Assembly (NCBI GenBank): GCA_026706815.1 | Contig: JAPOYA010000011.1 | Coordinates: forward strand, 17,654 to 76,882 | Direction of reading: 5' to 3' | DNA from: Acidimicrobiaceae bacterium | Lineage (GTDB): Bacteria; Actinomycetota; Acidimicrobiia; Acidimicrobiales; Aldehydirespiratoraceae | DNA length: 59,229 nucleotides | Shown: in pieces, positions 26,555-36,140 of the stretch | How the letters are laid out: each line of letters opens with the position of its first letter | Numbering within the stretch: position 1 is the first letter of the stretch | Notes under the pieces: model-generated | Seen by the model: the letters and a program-made list of their open reading frames with translations, nothing else | Told to the model about the DNA's origin: nothing | Databases searched by the model: none | Position numbers and translations under genes: made by a program

Positions 26555-27898
26555 TCAATGTCGGGCGAGCAGCAGCGTCACCGCGTCGGCGAGGGCGTCT
26601 GCCTCCATCTGCGCTTCGGCGGTCGTTTCAGCCTCGACCATCACCCGGACGAGAGGCTCGGTGCCGGAGGGTCTGATCAGAATCCGGCCCTTCGGGGCCA
26701 GACGAGCCATCGCCGCGTCGATCAACGGTGCGCACCTTCGATCAAGCGACTGGGCTTGCTGGTCCGAAATCAGCTTCGGCGCCGCAACGTTGGACAACAC
26801 CTGAGGCAGACGTGTCATGGCTTGCCCGGCCAGGTCGGCCAGGCTCTCATTGCGGCGGACCACGACGTCGAGCAACTGGACCGCGGTGAGGAGTCCGTCG
26901 CCGGTCGTAGCCAGGTCGCGGAGGATCACGTGACCTGACTGCTCGCCGCCCAGCGAGAGTCCTCTGGCATTGAGCGCTTCCAGCACGTAGCGGTCACCGA
27001 CTCTGGTTTCGACAACCTCGATCCCGGCGGCGTCCATTGCCAGCCGGAATCCGAGGTTGGTCATTTCCGTGACCACCACCGCGTTGTCGGTGAGCATCTG
27101 GCGGTCGCGCCGGTCGAGCGCGCAGATCGCGATGATCTGATCGCCGTCGACGAGTTCACCGGCAGCGTCGACCGCCAGCACGCGGTCGGCGTCGCCGTCG
27201 AACCCGAGGCCGGCATCGGCGTGCAGAGAGACGACCGCGGCTTGCAAAGACGCGAGGTCAGTGGAGCCGCAGCCGTCGTTGATGTTGTGGCCGTCGGGAG
27301 AATCGTGGATGACTGCCACCTCCGCGCCGAGTTCGGTCAAGACCCGTTCGGCAACTGTTGTCGCAGCACCGTTGGCCAGGTCCGCGACCACACTCAGGCC
27401 TTTGAGATTGCGGCCGGCGAGACTCTCGACTGCCGCGGCCATATGCTGCTCGACTGCCTCTGAATGCCGGTCGATCCCAGTCCCTGCGACAGCTGTGTCT
27501 CCCGCCTTGAAGAACTGATCGAAGCGCTGCTGGATCTCCTGCTGTGCATCTTCGGACAGCTTCATGCCGCCGGCGGCGAAGAACTTCACGCCGTTGTCAT
27601 GGGCCGGATTGTGCGAAGCCGACACGACTGCTCCCGCAACGTCGTTGTCGTGGCACCAACGCGCCACCGCGGGTGTGGGCACAACCCCGAGATCGACCGA
27701 ATGACCGCCGGCGGCAGCTGTCCCCCCGTGAATCGCGGCGGCCAGCATCGGACTCGACGCCCGAGTGTCACGTCCGACGGCGAACCCGTCGGCGCCGAGG
27801 ACATCGGCGCCGGCCCGTCCCAACGCGGCGACAGCCTCGACAGACAACAGGGTGCGCGTGTCGCCGCGCACCCCGTCGGTCCCGAAACGCAAGCTCAC
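26555..27898 (-). CDS. glmM: Phosphoglucosamine mutase
   Basis: 447 residues from the GTG at 27898 (VSLRFGTDGVRG), preceded by GAGGGGGA; an earlier ATG nine codons upstream was rejected. The catalytic phosphoserine motif is SASHNPAHDNG (Ser95), the metal motif GFDGDADR, and the sugar loop LGGEQSGH. Converts GlcN-6-P to GlcN-1-P. Sits between rpsI and the GlmS-like gene, as in mycobacteria. Confidence 0.96.
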   Translation of the reverse strand: MSLRFGTDGVRGDTRTLLSVEAVAALGRAGADVLGADGFAVGRDTRASSPMLAAAIHGGTAAAGGHSVDLGVVPTPAVARWCHDNDVAGAVVSASHNPAHDNGVKFFAAGGMKLSEDAQQEIQQRFDQFFKAGDTAVAGTGIDRHSEAVEQHMAAAVESLAGRNLKGLSVVADLANGAATTVAERVLTELGAEVAVIHDSPDGHNINDGCGSTDLASLQAAVVSLHADAGLGFDGDADRVLAVDAAGELVDGDQIIAICALDRRDRQMLTDNAVVVTEMTNLGFRLAMDAAGIEVVETRVGDRYVLEALNARGLSLGGEQSGHVILRDLATTGDGLLTAVQLLDVVVRRNESLADLAGQAMTRLPQVLSNVAAPKLISDQQAQSLDRRCAPLIDAAMARLAPKGRILIRPSGTEPLVRVMVEAETTAEAQMEADALADAVTLLLARH

Positions 27899-27945
27899 GA
27901 GTTCCCCCTCAAACACCCGACCCACCCGAGCGTCCGCACAAGAGA

Positions 27946-28338
27946 TCAGCGCTTGCTGTACTGAGGGGCCTTGCGGGCCTTCTTGAGCCCGTACTTCTTC
28001 GACTCCTTCTTGCGGGGATCGCGGGTGAGGAAGCCGGCCTTCTTGAGGGCATCGCGGTGCTCGACGTCGATCTTCACCAGACCTCGAGCAATGCCGAGGC
28101 GGAGTGCTCCGGCCTGACCGCTGGTGCCTCCGCCGTGGATCGTGGCGTCGATGTCGTACATCTCATTCGTTTCAGTCGCTGCCAACGGCTGGGTCGAGAG
28201 CATGCGGTGGGTCCGTGACGGGAAGTAGTCTTCGAGAGTCCTGCCGTTCACGGTGACTACACCGTTGCCAGAACGGAACCGGACGCGCGCAACGGAACTC
28301 TTACGGCGACCGGTGGATTGCATTATCGGGACAGACAT
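27946..28338 (-). CDS. rpsI: 30S ribosomal protein S9 (uS9)
   Basis: 130 residues with the conserved end [17 protein letters not shown] that reaches the P-site tRNA, and the N-terminal [21 protein letters not shown] motif. One-base overlap with rplM (TGATG-type), the universal rplM-rpsI pair. Confidence 0.97.
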   Translation of the reverse strand: MSVPIMQSTGRRKSSVARVRFRSGNGVVTVNGRTLEDYFPSRTHRMLSTQPLAATETNEMYDIDATIHGGGTSGQAGALRLGIARGLVKIDVEHRDALKKAGFLTRDPRKKESKKYGLKKARKAPQYSKR

Positions 28339-28808
28339 CAGCCTCGACCTTGTTCGCCCTGCTCACGCGCCACCGCATGAGCGATCTCCATTGGTTGCGG
28401 TTTCTGCGCTTCGTGAGGATGCGCAGGACCCGCGTAGACCTTCAATTTCTTGATCTGAGCGCGACCGAGGCGAGTCTTGGGGATCATGCCCCGGATGGTG
28501 TCGTGTACGGCCTGCTCGGGTTTGCGGGAGAGCTTGTGTCCGTAAGTCTCGGCTCGGATGCCTCCGGGATAGCCCGAATGCGTGTGCATGATCTTCTTCT
28601 CGGCCTTGCCGCCGGTCAGCACGACCTTGTCGGCGTTGACGATGATGACATGGTCGCCGGTGTCGAGATGGGGCGAGTAGATGGCCTTGTGCTTGCCGCG
28701 CAGGACGTTGGCGACCTCGGTCGCGAGCCGGCCGAGGACCAGACCCTGGGCATCGACGACGTGCCAGAGACGTTCGATCTCGCTGGCTTTGATTGCGGTG
28801 GTGGACAC
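28338..28808 (-). CDS. rplM: 50S ribosomal protein L13 (uL13)
   Basis: 156 residues from the GTG at 28808 with GGAGAG 4 nt upstream; the extra 28 codons upstream are unlike L13. Core motif [32 protein letters not shown] is typical, and the C-terminus has a short extension ([14 protein letters not shown]). A 94-nt gap separates it from truA, and may hold its own promoter. Confidence 0.96.
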   Translation of the reverse strand: MSTTAIKASEIERLWHVVDAQGLVLGRLATEVANVLRGKHKAIYSPHLDTGDHVIIVNADKVVLTGGKAEKKIMHTHSGYPGGIRAETYGHKLSRKPEQAVHDTIRGMIPKTRLGRAQIKKLKVYAGPAHPHEAQKPQPMEIAHAVAREQGEQGRG

Positions 28809-28902
28809 GGAACTCTCCGAGACGAATAAGGGACTGTATGAGGCTACGGCCCCGAGCCCCGAACCACACATTTTCCAAGCGCAACTTCGCATTTCGTCGG
28901 AT

Positions 28903-29694
28903 TCAGTCGTAGTGAGCGCGCCAGAGCACCAGGCCGCGGCCGGGAGCGGGACTCGGGGCGGCGTCCCGGCTCAAAGCTCGCAACACCACGCCCATGTCTT
29001 CGACTCGCCGTCGATGACGCCCGATCTCGACGCACATGCCCACCAGGCTTCGCACCATCTGATGGGTGAACGCGCTGGCGGTGATTTCAAATGTGGCATT
29101 GTCACCGGATTTGCGCCACTGGGCTTCGCGGACTGTGCGCACGAACGTCTGCTGCGGCTTGCTCTTGTTGCGCTTCGAGAACGAAGTGAAGTCATGCGTG
29201 CCAACGATCGCTTCGCTCGCGTGCTGCATCGCGTCGACGTCCAACCGGTCGCGCACATGCCAAGTGAAATGCCTGGTGAGCGGATCGACTACGGGGCCGT
29301 TGAAGATGTGATAGCGGTAGCTGCGCCCGGTGCAACTGAAGCGCGCATCGAAAGTGGGCGGAGCCGTCTCGACATCGTCGACCGCGATCGTCGGCCCAAG
29401 CATGCGATTCACAGCCCGGCTCAGCGCGTTCGGCTCGAAGTGGGACTCATCCGCGTCGAAGGAGACGACCTGGCCCCGGGCGTGGACTCCGGCGTCGGTG
29501 CGTCCAGCACCGGTGACTGTGACCGGGTGGCGCAGCACCTGTGTCAGAGTGTCCTCGAGTTCGGACTGCACGGTCGCCACATCGGGGTTGCGAGCGAAAC
29601 CGTGAAACGGGGTTCCGTCGTAGGCGACACTCATCCGCACCCGGACAAAACCCTCCGGCGGCGGCGCCGCAGCGGGACCGGCCCCTTCAGGCAT
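28903..29694 (-). CDS. truA: tRNA pseudouridine(38-40) synthase TruA
   Basis: 263 residues. The catalytic Asp is in GAGRTDAGVHA; VAYDGTPFHGFARNPDVATVQ and the C-terminal QMVRSLVGMCVEIG are characteristic. Modifies positions 38-40 of tRNA anticodon arms. 14 nt after rplQ, end of the alpha operon. Confidence 0.96.
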   Translation of the reverse strand: MPEGAGPAAAPPPEGFVRVRMSVAYDGTPFHGFARNPDVATVQSELEDTLTQVLRHPVTVTGAGRTDAGVHARGQVVSFDADESHFEPNALSRAVNRMLGPTIAVDDVETAPPTFDARFSCTGRSYRYHIFNGPVVDPLTRHFTWHVRDRLDVDAMQHASEAIVGTHDFTSFSKRNKSKPQQTFVRTVREAQWRKSGDNATFEITASAFTHQMVRSLVGMCVEIGRHRRRVEDMGVVLRALSRDAAPSPAPGRGLVLWRAHYD

Positions 29695-29708
29695 CGACCG
29701 CCAACGTG

Positions 29709-30062
29709 TCAGACCAGTTCGATACGGGCCATCGGAGCGTTGTCGCCGGAGCGATTCCCAAGCTTGATGATCCGGGTGTAACCACCGGGGCGGTCCTCAT
29801 AGCGGGGGCCTATCTCGTCGAACAGTTTCGAGGCCATTTCCCGGTCGCCCAGGAATCTGACCACCTGGCGGTGGTTGTGAACGCCGCCGGCTTTGGCCTT
29901 GGTGATCATCTTCTCTGCGATGGGCCGCATGGCCTTGGCCTTGGCCAAGGTGGTGGTAATCCCCTCAGCGGCGATGAGCGACGAAACGAGGTTGGCCATC
30001 ATCAGCTTCTGATGTTGCGAACTGCCGCCGAAACGACGGCCCTTGCGCGGTTTGCCCGGCAT
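29709..30062 (-). CDS. rplQ: 50S ribosomal protein L17 (bL17)
   Basis: 117 residues starting [25 protein letters not shown], the signature of bL17. Three bases after rpoA; lies at the usual place in the alpha operon. Confidence 0.97.
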   Translation of the reverse strand: MPGKPRKGRRFGGSSQHQKLMMANLVSSLIAAEGITTTLAKAKAMRPIAEKMITKAKAGGVHNHRQVVRFLGDREMASKLFDEIGPRYEDRPGGYTRIIKLGNRSGDNAPMARIELV

Positions 30063-30065
30063 TGC

Positions 30066-31004
30066 TCAGCCCTGGTTCAGGAGCGAGAGACCCCGCTCGT
30101 CAAGTTTGGAGACGACCTCGTCGAGGCTCTTCTGCCCGAAGTTGGTGATCGCCAAGAGGTCCATCTCAGACTTCTGCAGGAGCTCTCCGACGGTGTTGAC
30201 CTGAGCTCGTTTCAGGCAGTTGCGCGGGCGCTCAGACAACTCCAGGGCATCGATCGAGAGATCCATGTCGGGACCACCCGTGGCCACCTGGATGGCTTCG
30301 CCGAGTTGCAGGCCCTGCGGCTCGTCGCTCATCTCCTCGATGAGCTGCACCAGGGAGCGCAGGGTGCCACCGGCCGAAGCAAGAGCCTCGCGCGGCGAAA
30401 TCGAACCGTCGGTCTCGATCTCAAGGATGAGACGGTCGAAGTCGGTTGACTGCTCAACCCGGGTCGGTTCAACCAGGAAAGCGACGCGCCGCACCGGCGA
30501 ATAGATCGAATCGACCGGGATCACACCGATGGTGGTGGTAGTGCTGTTCCGTTCGGCGGACACATAGCCGCGGCCTCTCTGCACGGTGATGTCGAGAGCC
30601 AGACGGCCCTTCTCGTTGACGTTGGCCAAAGGCAGGTTGCCGTTGAGCACTTCCACATCGGGGTGAGGCTGAATGTCACCCGCTGTTACCAGAGACGGGC
30701 CGCGAGCGTCGAGCCGCAGAGTCACCGGCTCCTCACTGTGGATCTCGAGTACCAGATCCTTGAGGTTCAAGATGATGTCGGTGACGTCCTCGGCCACACC
30801 TGTGATGGTGTCGAACTCGTGGAGGGCGTCATCGAAGCGAACCTGCGTCACCGCGGTGCCGGGGATCGACGAGAGCAGTGTGCGACGGATCGAATTGCCG
30901 ATTGTGTGGCCGAAACCGGGCTCCAGCGGGCCGATGGAGAACCTCTGAAGGTTGCCTTCGACCTCGCCAATGGATTCGACGGTCGGGCGCTGAATGACGA
31001 GCAT
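30066..31004 (-). CDS. rpoA: DNA-directed RNA polymerase subunit alpha
   Basis: 312 residues from the ATG at 31004 (MLVIQRPTVESIGEVEGN); a longer open frame reaches into rpsD. The N-terminal domain has FSIGPLEPGFGHTIGNSIRRTLLSSIPGTAV; the C-terminal domain (from about 235) has LSERPRNCLKRAQVNTVGELLQKSE and the helix-hairpin-helix LLAITNFGQKSLDEV, which contacts UP elements and activators. Confidence 0.98.
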   Translation of the reverse strand: MLVIQRPTVESIGEVEGNLQRFSIGPLEPGFGHTIGNSIRRTLLSSIPGTAVTQVRFDDALHEFDTITGVAEDVTDIILNLKDLVLEIHSEEPVTLRLDARGPSLVTAGDIQPHPDVEVLNGNLPLANVNEKGRLALDITVQRGRGYVSAERNSTTTTIGVIPVDSIYSPVRRVAFLVEPTRVEQSTDFDRLILEIETDGSISPREALASAGGTLRSLVQLIEEMSDEPQGLQLGEAIQVATGGPDMDLSIDALELSERPRNCLKRAQVNTVGELLQKSEMDLLAITNFGQKSLDEVVSKLDERGLSLLNQG

Positions 31005-31017
31005 CGGGTTACCTCGG

Positions 31018-31632
31018 CTACTTGGAGTAGAGCTCGACGATGAGCTGTTCGCGTACGGGGACATCGATCTGCTCCCGGAGTGGGAGTTCACGAACGGTTG
31101 TCTGGAACTCTCCGCTCTGGTCGAGCCACGCCGGGGGCGTGCGGTCCAAGACGTCGGAGTTCCATTGGACGACGGTGAAGCTCCGCGCTTTTTCGCGCAA
31201 CTCGATGACATCGCCTTTGCGGACACGGTAACTCGGGATCGTGACCCGGCGACCGTTGACGTTGACGTGCCCGTGATTGACGAACTGACGGGACTGAGGT
31301 CGGGTAGCACCCCAGCCCGCGCGGTAGACCACGTTGTCGAGTCGAAGCTCCAGGAAGCGCAGCATGTTGTCGCCGGTGACCCCTTGACGACGGCTCGCCT
31401 CGGTGAAGATGTTGCGGAACTGACGCTCCGTCAATCCGTATGTGTGACGCGCCTTCTGCTTCTCCTGAAGCTGCAGAAGATACTCAGAAACGTTGCCCCG
31501 GCGACGGGAGCGGCCGTGCTCACCGGGAGGGTAGGGACGCCTGTCGAGAGCAATGGTCTCACCCTTGGTCCCCCAGATGTTGGTGCCCAGGCGACGCGAG
31601 ACGCGTGCTTTGGGGCCGGTATAGCGTGACAT
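31018..31632 (-). CDS. rpsD: 30S ribosomal protein S4 (uS4)
   Basis: 204 residues. N-terminal MSRYTGPKARVSRRLGTNIWG lacks the four-cysteine zinc motif, so this is the zinc-free form. The S4 RNA-binding domain is LRFLELRLDNVVYRAG and QSRQFVNHGHVNVNGRRV. Three bases after rpsK. Confidence 0.97.
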   Translation of the reverse strand: MSRYTGPKARVSRRLGTNIWGTKGETIALDRRPYPPGEHGRSRRRGNVSEYLLQLQEKQKARHTYGLTERQFRNIFTEASRRQGVTGDNMLRFLELRLDNVVYRAGWGATRPQSRQFVNHGHVNVNGRRVTIPSYRVRKGDVIELREKARSFTVVQWNSDVLDRTPPAWLDQSGEFQTTVRELPLREQIDVPVREQLIVELYSK

Positions 31633-31635
31633 TGC

Positions 31636-32034
31636 TCAAGCCCTCCGCCGCTTGACAAGGCGGCAGCCGTTGTGGGGGATCGGAGTGACGTCTTTGATGC
31701 CGGTCACCTCGATCCCCGCGTTTTGAATCGAACGAATTGCGGTCTCACGGCCGGAACCCGGACCCTTCACCTGTACATCGACTTTGCGGACGCCGTGCTC
31801 CATCGCCCTCTGAGCGGCCTGTTCGGCGGCGAGCTGAGCAGCGAACGGGGTCGACTTGCGAGAACCGGTGAAGCCCACATTGCCCGCAGACGCCCAGGCG
31901 ATGACGTCGCCTTTCTGATCGCTGATGGCGATGATCGTGTTGTTGAAAGAGCTCTTGATGTGTGCCACGCCGTGTGTGACGTTCTTGCGCTCTCGTTTAC
32001 GAGGCCGACGCCCTCGCGCCCCTGCAGCAGCCAT
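31636..32034 (-). CDS. rpsK: 30S ribosomal protein S11 (uS11)
   Basis: 132 residues; [18 protein letters not shown], the Gly-rich [18 protein letters not shown] and the [14 protein letters not shown]-terminus are characteristic. Overlaps rpsM by one base. Confidence 0.97.
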   Translation of the reverse strand: MAAAGARGRRPRKRERKNVTHGVAHIKSSFNNTIIAISDQKGDVIAWASAGNVGFTGSRKSTPFAAQLAAEQAAQRAMEHGVRKVDVQVKGPGSGRETAIRSIQNAGIEVTGIKDVTPIPHNGCRLVKRRRA

Positions 32035-32411
32035 TACTTCTTGACCTTCTTCTTGCCGGCAATCGTCTTCTTGGGACCTTTGCGTGTACGGGCGTTGGTG
32101 TGGGTGCGCTGTCCCCGGACCGGCAGACCCCGGCGGTGACGCAGACCCTGGTAACAGCCGATCTCCATCTTGCGCTTGATGTCCTGGCTGACTTCGCGGC
32201 GCAGATCGCCCTCAACTCGAAGGTCGGAATCTATGAAGCTGCGAATCTTGGCGACTTCGTCGTCGGTCAGGTCGCGCACCCGCGTGGCCGAATCGATGCC
32301 GGTGGCGTCGCAGACCGCAAGCGCGGTGGACCGGCCGATGCCGTATATGTAGGTGAGCGAGGTGCCCACCTGCTTCTCTCGTGGAATATCGATGCCGCTG
32401 ATGCGTGCCAT
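32034..32411 (-). CDS. rpsM: 30S ribosomal protein S13 (uS13)
   Basis: 125 residues: [30 protein letters not shown], then the basic [27 protein letters not shown] tail that touches P-site tRNA. One base after rpmJ, one-base overlap with rpsK. Confidence 0.97.
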   Translation of the reverse strand: MARISGIDIPREKQVGTSLTYIYGIGRSTALAVCDATGIDSATRVRDLTDDEVAKIRSFIDSDLRVEGDLRREVSQDIKRKMEIGCYQGLRHRRGLPVRGQRTHTNARTRKGPKKTIAGKKKVKK

Positions 32412-32412
32412 T

Positions 32413-32526
32413 TCAGCCCTGCCTCTGTTTGTGACGGGGGTTGTCGCAAATCACCATGACACGGCGGCGACGCTGGATCACCTTGCACTTGTCACAGATT
32501 TTTTTGACGCTGGTTCGAACTTTCAT
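32413..32526 (-). CDS. rpmJ: 50S ribosomal protein L36 (bL36)
   Basis: 37 residues: [20 protein letters not shown] then [17 protein letters not shown]. Cys11, Cys14, Cys27 and His32 form the zinc site, so this is the zinc-bound C+ form. One base separates its stop from rpsM. Confidence 0.96.
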   Translation of the reverse strand: MKVRTSVKKICDKCKVIQRRRRVMVICDNPRHKQRQG

Positions 32527-32574
32527 TTCACTCCCGACCGCATCCTGCGGCCGCTGTCCGGCCGAAGCCGGGTG

Positions 32575-32799
32575 TTACTTGTAGCGGTAGGTAATGCGCC
32601 CCCGCTGGAGGTCGTATGGGGTCAACTCCACTTGGACACGGTCCCCGGGAAGGATGCGTATGTAGTGCATTCGCATCTTTCCGCTTATGTGTGCGAGCAC
32701 CTTGTGGCCATTCTCCAAATCGACCCGGAACATGGCGTTCGGGAGCGACTCGATGACGGTGCCCTCGAGAACAATCGCATCTTCCTTAGGCTTCGGCAG
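32575..32799 (-). CDS. infA: Translation initiation factor IF-1, apparent CTG start
   Basis: 74 residues: after the start codon, [18 protein letters not shown], then [20 protein letters not shown] and ending RGRITYRYK. This is full-length IF-1 and would normally begin M-PKPKED. The codon in the Met position is CTG (32797-32799). A stop (TAG) lies five codons upstream in frame, with only GTT, CCC and ACC after its next codon, so no ATG, GTG or TTG is available. AGGAGG (32808-32813) stands 8 nt before the CTG, a textbook Shine-Dalgarno. IF-1 occupies the A site during initiation. Rare starts are known to tune infC; here either the start is genuinely CTG or there is a base error. Confidence 0.9.
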   Translation of the reverse strand: MPKPKEDAIVLEGTVIESLPNAMFRVDLENGHKVLAHISGKMRMHYIRILPGDRVQVELTPYDLQRGRITYRYK

Positions 32800-32807
32800 G
32801 GTGGGAA

Positions 32808-32813
32808 CCTCCT
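32808..32813 (-). promoter_or_regulatory. Shine-Dalgarno that fixes the infA start at CTG
   Basis: AGGAGG on the minus strand, 8 nt before the CTG; it overlaps the in-frame TAG that rules out any upstream start. Confidence 0.8.
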
Positions 32814-32874
32814 AGACGCGTTCAAGCCCTGTTGCTCGCACGCGGAAAGACCCGGATGCCCAGGTCAGCCAACC

Positions 32875-32903
32875 ACGCTACCGGACTCGCCGAAGGTGAC
32901 CAA
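32875..32903 (-). promoter_or_regulatory. Promoter of infA-rpmJ-rpsM-rpsK-rpsD-rpoA-rplQ
   Basis: TTGGTC (32898-32903), exactly 17 nt, TAGCGT (32875-32880) on the minus strand, in the 132-nt gap between adk and infA. The leader before infA would be about 70 nt. map, which often lies here, is absent. Confidence 0.5.
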
Positions 32904-32931
32904 CCTGCGAAGACGGCAGTTCTGGGGTTCA

Positions 32932-33501
32932 TCAGCCGCGGGTGGTGATCGCAGTGTCGATGCGGGCGAACACTTCGTCTTCAGTCCCCATGCCATCGAT
33001 GGTGCAGAGCAGATCCCGTGACGCGAACCAATCGAGCAGCGGAGCGGTCTCCTTCTCATAGAGTTCCAGCCGTCGCCGGATCGCTTCGGGGGTGTCGTCT
33101 TCGCGGCGGCGGTCCAACATCCGCTGTGTCACGATCTCGATCGGCACGTCGAGGTTCAAGGCGATGCGGAGATCCTGCGACAGACTCCCAAGAATGCGCT
33201 CGAGGGCGTTCGCCTGATCGACAGTGCGGGGAAAGCCGTCGAGCAGCACCCCGTGTTCGTTGACGTCGCTGTGGCTGAAGCGCTCGGCGACGATGCCGTT
33301 CATGATCCCATCGGAGACGAGGCCTCCGGCATCCATGATCTTCGATGCCTGCAAGCCCAACTCGGTGCCCTGCGCCACCGCCGAGCGCAGCATGTCGCCG
33401 GTGCTGACATGAATGCAGCCGTGGGCTTCGCAGATTCGAAGTGATTGAGTGCCCTTCCCCGACCCCTGGCGGCCGAGGATCACCATTCTGAGTGCTGACA
33501 T
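32932..33501 (-). CDS. adk: Adenylate kinase (short form)
   Basis: 189 residues. P-loop GRQGSGKGT (10-18), HVSTGDMLR, and LLDGFPRTVDQA with the AMP-binding Arg. The LID is of the short type with DRRREDDTPEAIRRRL following directly, and no zinc cysteines, as in other actinobacteria. Interconverts ATP+AMP and 2 ADP. Its ATG follows the secY stop with no gap. Confidence 0.96.
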   Translation of the reverse strand: MSALRMVILGRQGSGKGTQSLRICEAHGCIHVSTGDMLRSAVAQGTELGLQASKIMDAGGLVSDGIMNGIVAERFSHSDVNEHGVLLDGFPRTVDQANALERILGSLSQDLRIALNLDVPIEIVTQRMLDRRREDDTPEAIRRRLELYEKETAPLLDWFASRDLLCTIDGMGTEDEVFARIDTAITTRG

Positions 33502-34830
33502 CTACTGAAGGAACCCTTCGTAGTTGCGCATCGTCAACTGGCTGTCGATCTGCTTCATCGTCTCTAGGGCCACGCCCGAGGCGATCAACAAAGAGATGCC
33601 GCCGAAAGCAAAACCGCCGGCGCCGGCGCCGGCGCCCGTTGTCGTGGGGTCGGTCTCGAGGGTGAACCTGATGATTATCGACGGGACGAGCGCCACGGCG
33701 GCTATGAACAACGCACCGGGGAAGGTGATACGGCTCAAGATCCGAGCCAGATAGCGCTCGGTCTGGGGCCCGGGTCGAATCCCGGGAATGAAGCCGCCCT
33801 GTTTGCGGATGGTGTCGGCCTGTTTGGCCGGGTCGAAGGTTATGGCTGTGTAGAAGTAGGAGAACCCGACGATCAACAGACCGAAGAACACCAGATAGGT
33901 GATGGCCGTCGGCTGGGCGAGATTGTTGTCGACCCAGCGCTGAATGCTCCCGCCGATTCCGTCGCTGGGCAGAGCCACGGCGATCAGGTTGGGGACATAC
34001 AGAACCGAGCTCGCGAAGATGATGGGGATCACGCCGGACTGGTTGACCTTCAAGGGGATGTAGGTGGACTGACCGCCGTACATGCGGCGGCCGACCACCC
34101 GTTTGGCGAACTGAACCGGTATCCGACGCTGCCCCTGCTCGACGAACACGATGCAGACGAGCAGGCCGATCGCGACAATGATCAAGCCCACTAGGGCGGC
34201 GTTGCCGTTCTCGGCTTTGACAGTGGCGCCCTGGGCGGGAAGAGTCGAGACCACGCTGGTGAAGATCAGCAGGGACATGCCGTTGCCGACGCCCCTCTGA
34301 GTGATGAGCTCGCCCATCCACATCAACAGCGCGGTACCGCTGGTGAGCGTCAGCACGACCACGAACACCGTCCAAGCGTTGAACTTGGGCAGCAGGTCGA
34401 CCGAGACCCCCAACCCGCCGTTGTGGAACAAGAAGGCGAAGCTGGTGGATTGGACCACTGCGATCGAAACAGTCAAGTACCGGGTCCACTGGGTTATCTT
34501 GCGTTGGCCCACAGCGCCCTGCTGTTGCCACTGTTCGATCTTGGGGATGACCACCCCGAGGATCTGCATGATGATCGATGAGGTGATGTAGGGCATGATC
34601 CCCAACGCGAAGATCGCGAACTGGGTCAGCGCGCCACCCGAGAAGAGCTGCATATAGGCCAGAATCCCGCCGCTGTTGGCGCTGTCTCGCAGCGTTTGGA
34701 CCGCTTCGATGTCGACGCCCGGTGCGGGGATGAACGACCCCAGTCGATAGAGCGCGATCATCGACAGGGTGAACAGGATCTTCACCCGTAGGTCTGCGAC
34801 CCGGAAAACATTCAGAACCCGTGAAAGCAC
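33502..34830 (-). CDS. secY: Preprotein translocase subunit SecY
   Basis: 442 residues from the GTG at 34830, with GAGGGG 6 nt upstream; the N-terminal extension in the open frame belongs to the rplO region. Ten hydrophobic segments are visible, starting VKILFTLSMIALYRLGSFIPAPGV; the plug and the QRRIPVQFAKRVVGRRMYGG cytoplasmic loop are typical. The central channel of the Sec translocon. Carries a Gly/Ala-rich loop (TGAGAGAGGFAFGG) in the last third. Confidence 0.97.
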   Translation of the reverse strand: MLSRVLNVFRVADLRVKILFTLSMIALYRLGSFIPAPGVDIEAVQTLRDSANSGGILAYMQLFSGGALTQFAIFALGIMPYITSSIIMQILGVVIPKIEQWQQQGAVGQRKITQWTRYLTVSIAVVQSTSFAFLFHNGGLGVSVDLLPKFNAWTVFVVVLTLTSGTALLMWMGELITQRGVGNGMSLLIFTSVVSTLPAQGATVKAENGNAALVGLIIVAIGLLVCIVFVEQGQRRIPVQFAKRVVGRRMYGGQSTYIPLKVNQSGVIPIIFASSVLYVPNLIAVALPSDGIGGSIQRWVDNNLAQPTAITYLVFFGLLIVGFSYFYTAITFDPAKQADTIRKQGGFIPGIRPGPQTERYLARILSRITFPGALFIAAVALVPSIIIRFTLETDPTTTGAGAGAGGFAFGGISLLIASGVALETMKQIDSQLTMRNYEGFLQ

Positions 34831-34846
34831 GGCGATCCCCTCGCGG

Positions 34847-35341
34847 TTAGCGGTTGGTGTGTTGGTTGAAGCTACCGTGCGGTGGACGACGGTCGCCCCA
34901 CGGCAGCGCCAATTTCTCGACACTGCCGCCGGCAGCGGTGATGGCTGATTCGGCGGACGCGGAGAAGGCATGGGCCTTCACGTTGATCGCCTGAGAGATT
35001 TCACCACGCCCCAGGATCTTGATCAAGGCGCCCTTGTGGACCAGGCCCTTGTCGAGCAGCGACTCGGGCGACACCTCGGTGAGGCCCGACTCCTCGAGTG
35101 TGTCGAGATTGATCGCCTGATATTCGACCCGGAACGGGTTCGTGAATCCGCGAAGCTTGGGAACGCGTTGCAACAGCGGCATCTGACCGCCCTCGAAGCC
35201 GACAGGGACCTTGCTGCGGGCGCGTTGGCCTTTGTGCCCGCGGCCGGCGGTCTTTCCGGCTTTGCCGCCGATGCCGCGCGCCTTGCGCTTGGGGCGCCGG
35301 TTGCTGCGGGCGGGTGGCTTCAGATCATGGAGTCGGATCAT
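34847..35341 (-). CDS. rplO: 50S ribosomal protein L15 (uL15)
   Basis: 164 residues from the ATG at 35341 ([20 protein letters not shown]), which overlaps the rpmD stop as ATGA. The [12 protein letters not shown]ly-rich motif and [18 protein letters not shown] are diagnostic. A slightly long N-terminus and a C-terminal tail after PWGDRRPP. Confidence 0.96.
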   Translation of the reverse strand: MIRLHDLKPPARSNRRPKRKARGIGGKAGKTAGRGHKGQRARSKVPVGFEGGQMPLLQRVPKLRGFTNPFRVEYQAINLDTLEESGLTEVSPESLLDKGLVHKGALIKILGRGEISQAINVKAHAFSASAESAITAAGGSVEKLALPWGDRRPPHGSFNQHTNR

Positions 35342-35520
35342 TGGTCGACCTCGGTGACTTCGACTAGATGGGGGACCCGGGCGATCATGCCGCGGATCTC
35401 GGGACAGTCCCGGTGTGTCCTGCTGGTGCCGATCCTGCGAAGGCCGAGGGCTCGCAGGGTGCCCCTCTGCTTGGGCTTGGCGCCGATGGCGGAGCGCACC
35501 TGGGTGACTTTGAGAGCCAT
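35338..35520 (-). CDS. rpmD: 50S ribosomal protein L30 (uL30)
   Basis: 60 residues ([20 protein letters not shown] then [15 protein letters not shown]). The start overlaps the rpsE stop (TGATG) and the stop overlaps rplO (ATGA). Confidence 0.96.
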   Translation of the reverse strand: MALKVTQVRSAIGAKPKQRGTLRALGLRRIGTSRTHRDCPEIRGMIARVPHLVEVTEVDQ

Positions 35521-36140
35521 CACGACGCCTCGACAGGAGTGGTCGGCTCCGGCCCGCGCTGGTTCTCCTGATACGCAGCCCAAAGGCCTGCGGGGAGGAA
35601 CTCGTCGGGCTCGAGGCCGCGCAGGCGCGCGATCTCGTCGGGCCGGCGCAGGCCCGCCAGAGCATTGATGGTGGCTCGAGCGATGTTGATGTTGTTGGAC
35701 GAGCCCAGCGATTTGCAGAGCACGTCGTTGATGCCGGCCTCCTCGAGGATGGCGCGGGCGGCGCCGCCGGCGATAACCCCAGTACCGGGAGCTGCGGGTT
35801 TGAGCATCACACGCCCGGCACCCATCTCACCGATGGTCTCATGAACTATGGTCGAGCCGGCCATGGCAACGCTGAACAGGTTGCGGCGAGCTTCTTCGGT
35901 GCCCTTCTGGATCGCCAGCGGCACCTCTTTGGCCTTGCCGTACCCGAGGCCGACCTTGCCGGCGCCGTCGCCGATCACCACCAGAGCGGTGAAAGAGAAC
36001 CTGCGCCCGCCCTTCACTACCTTGGCGACGCGGTTGATGTTGATCACCCGAGACTCGCGCAGACCCTCTCCACCGTCGCGTGGGTTGTCCGGATTGCGCT
36101 CCCGGTCGCTGTTCTTGTTTGTAGCTCGTTGATCGGCCAT
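35520..36140 (-). CDS. rpsE: 30S ribosomal protein S5 (uS5)
   Basis: 206 residues, with a charged N-terminal extension of about 30 residues ([18 protein letters not shown]) before the dsRBD-like core [20 protein letters not shown], and [13 protein letters not shown] in the second domain. Overlaps rplR and rpmD by one base each. Confidence 0.97.
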   Translation of the reverse strand: MADQRATNKNSDRERNPDNPRDGGEGLRESRVININRVAKVVKGGRRFSFTALVVIGDGAGKVGLGYGKAKEVPLAIQKGTEEARRNLFSVAMAGSTIVHETIGEMGAGRVMLKPAAPGTGVIAGGAARAILEEAGINDVLCKSLGSSNNINIARATINALAGLRRPDEIARLRGLEPDEFLPAGLWAAYQENQRGPEPTTPVEAS

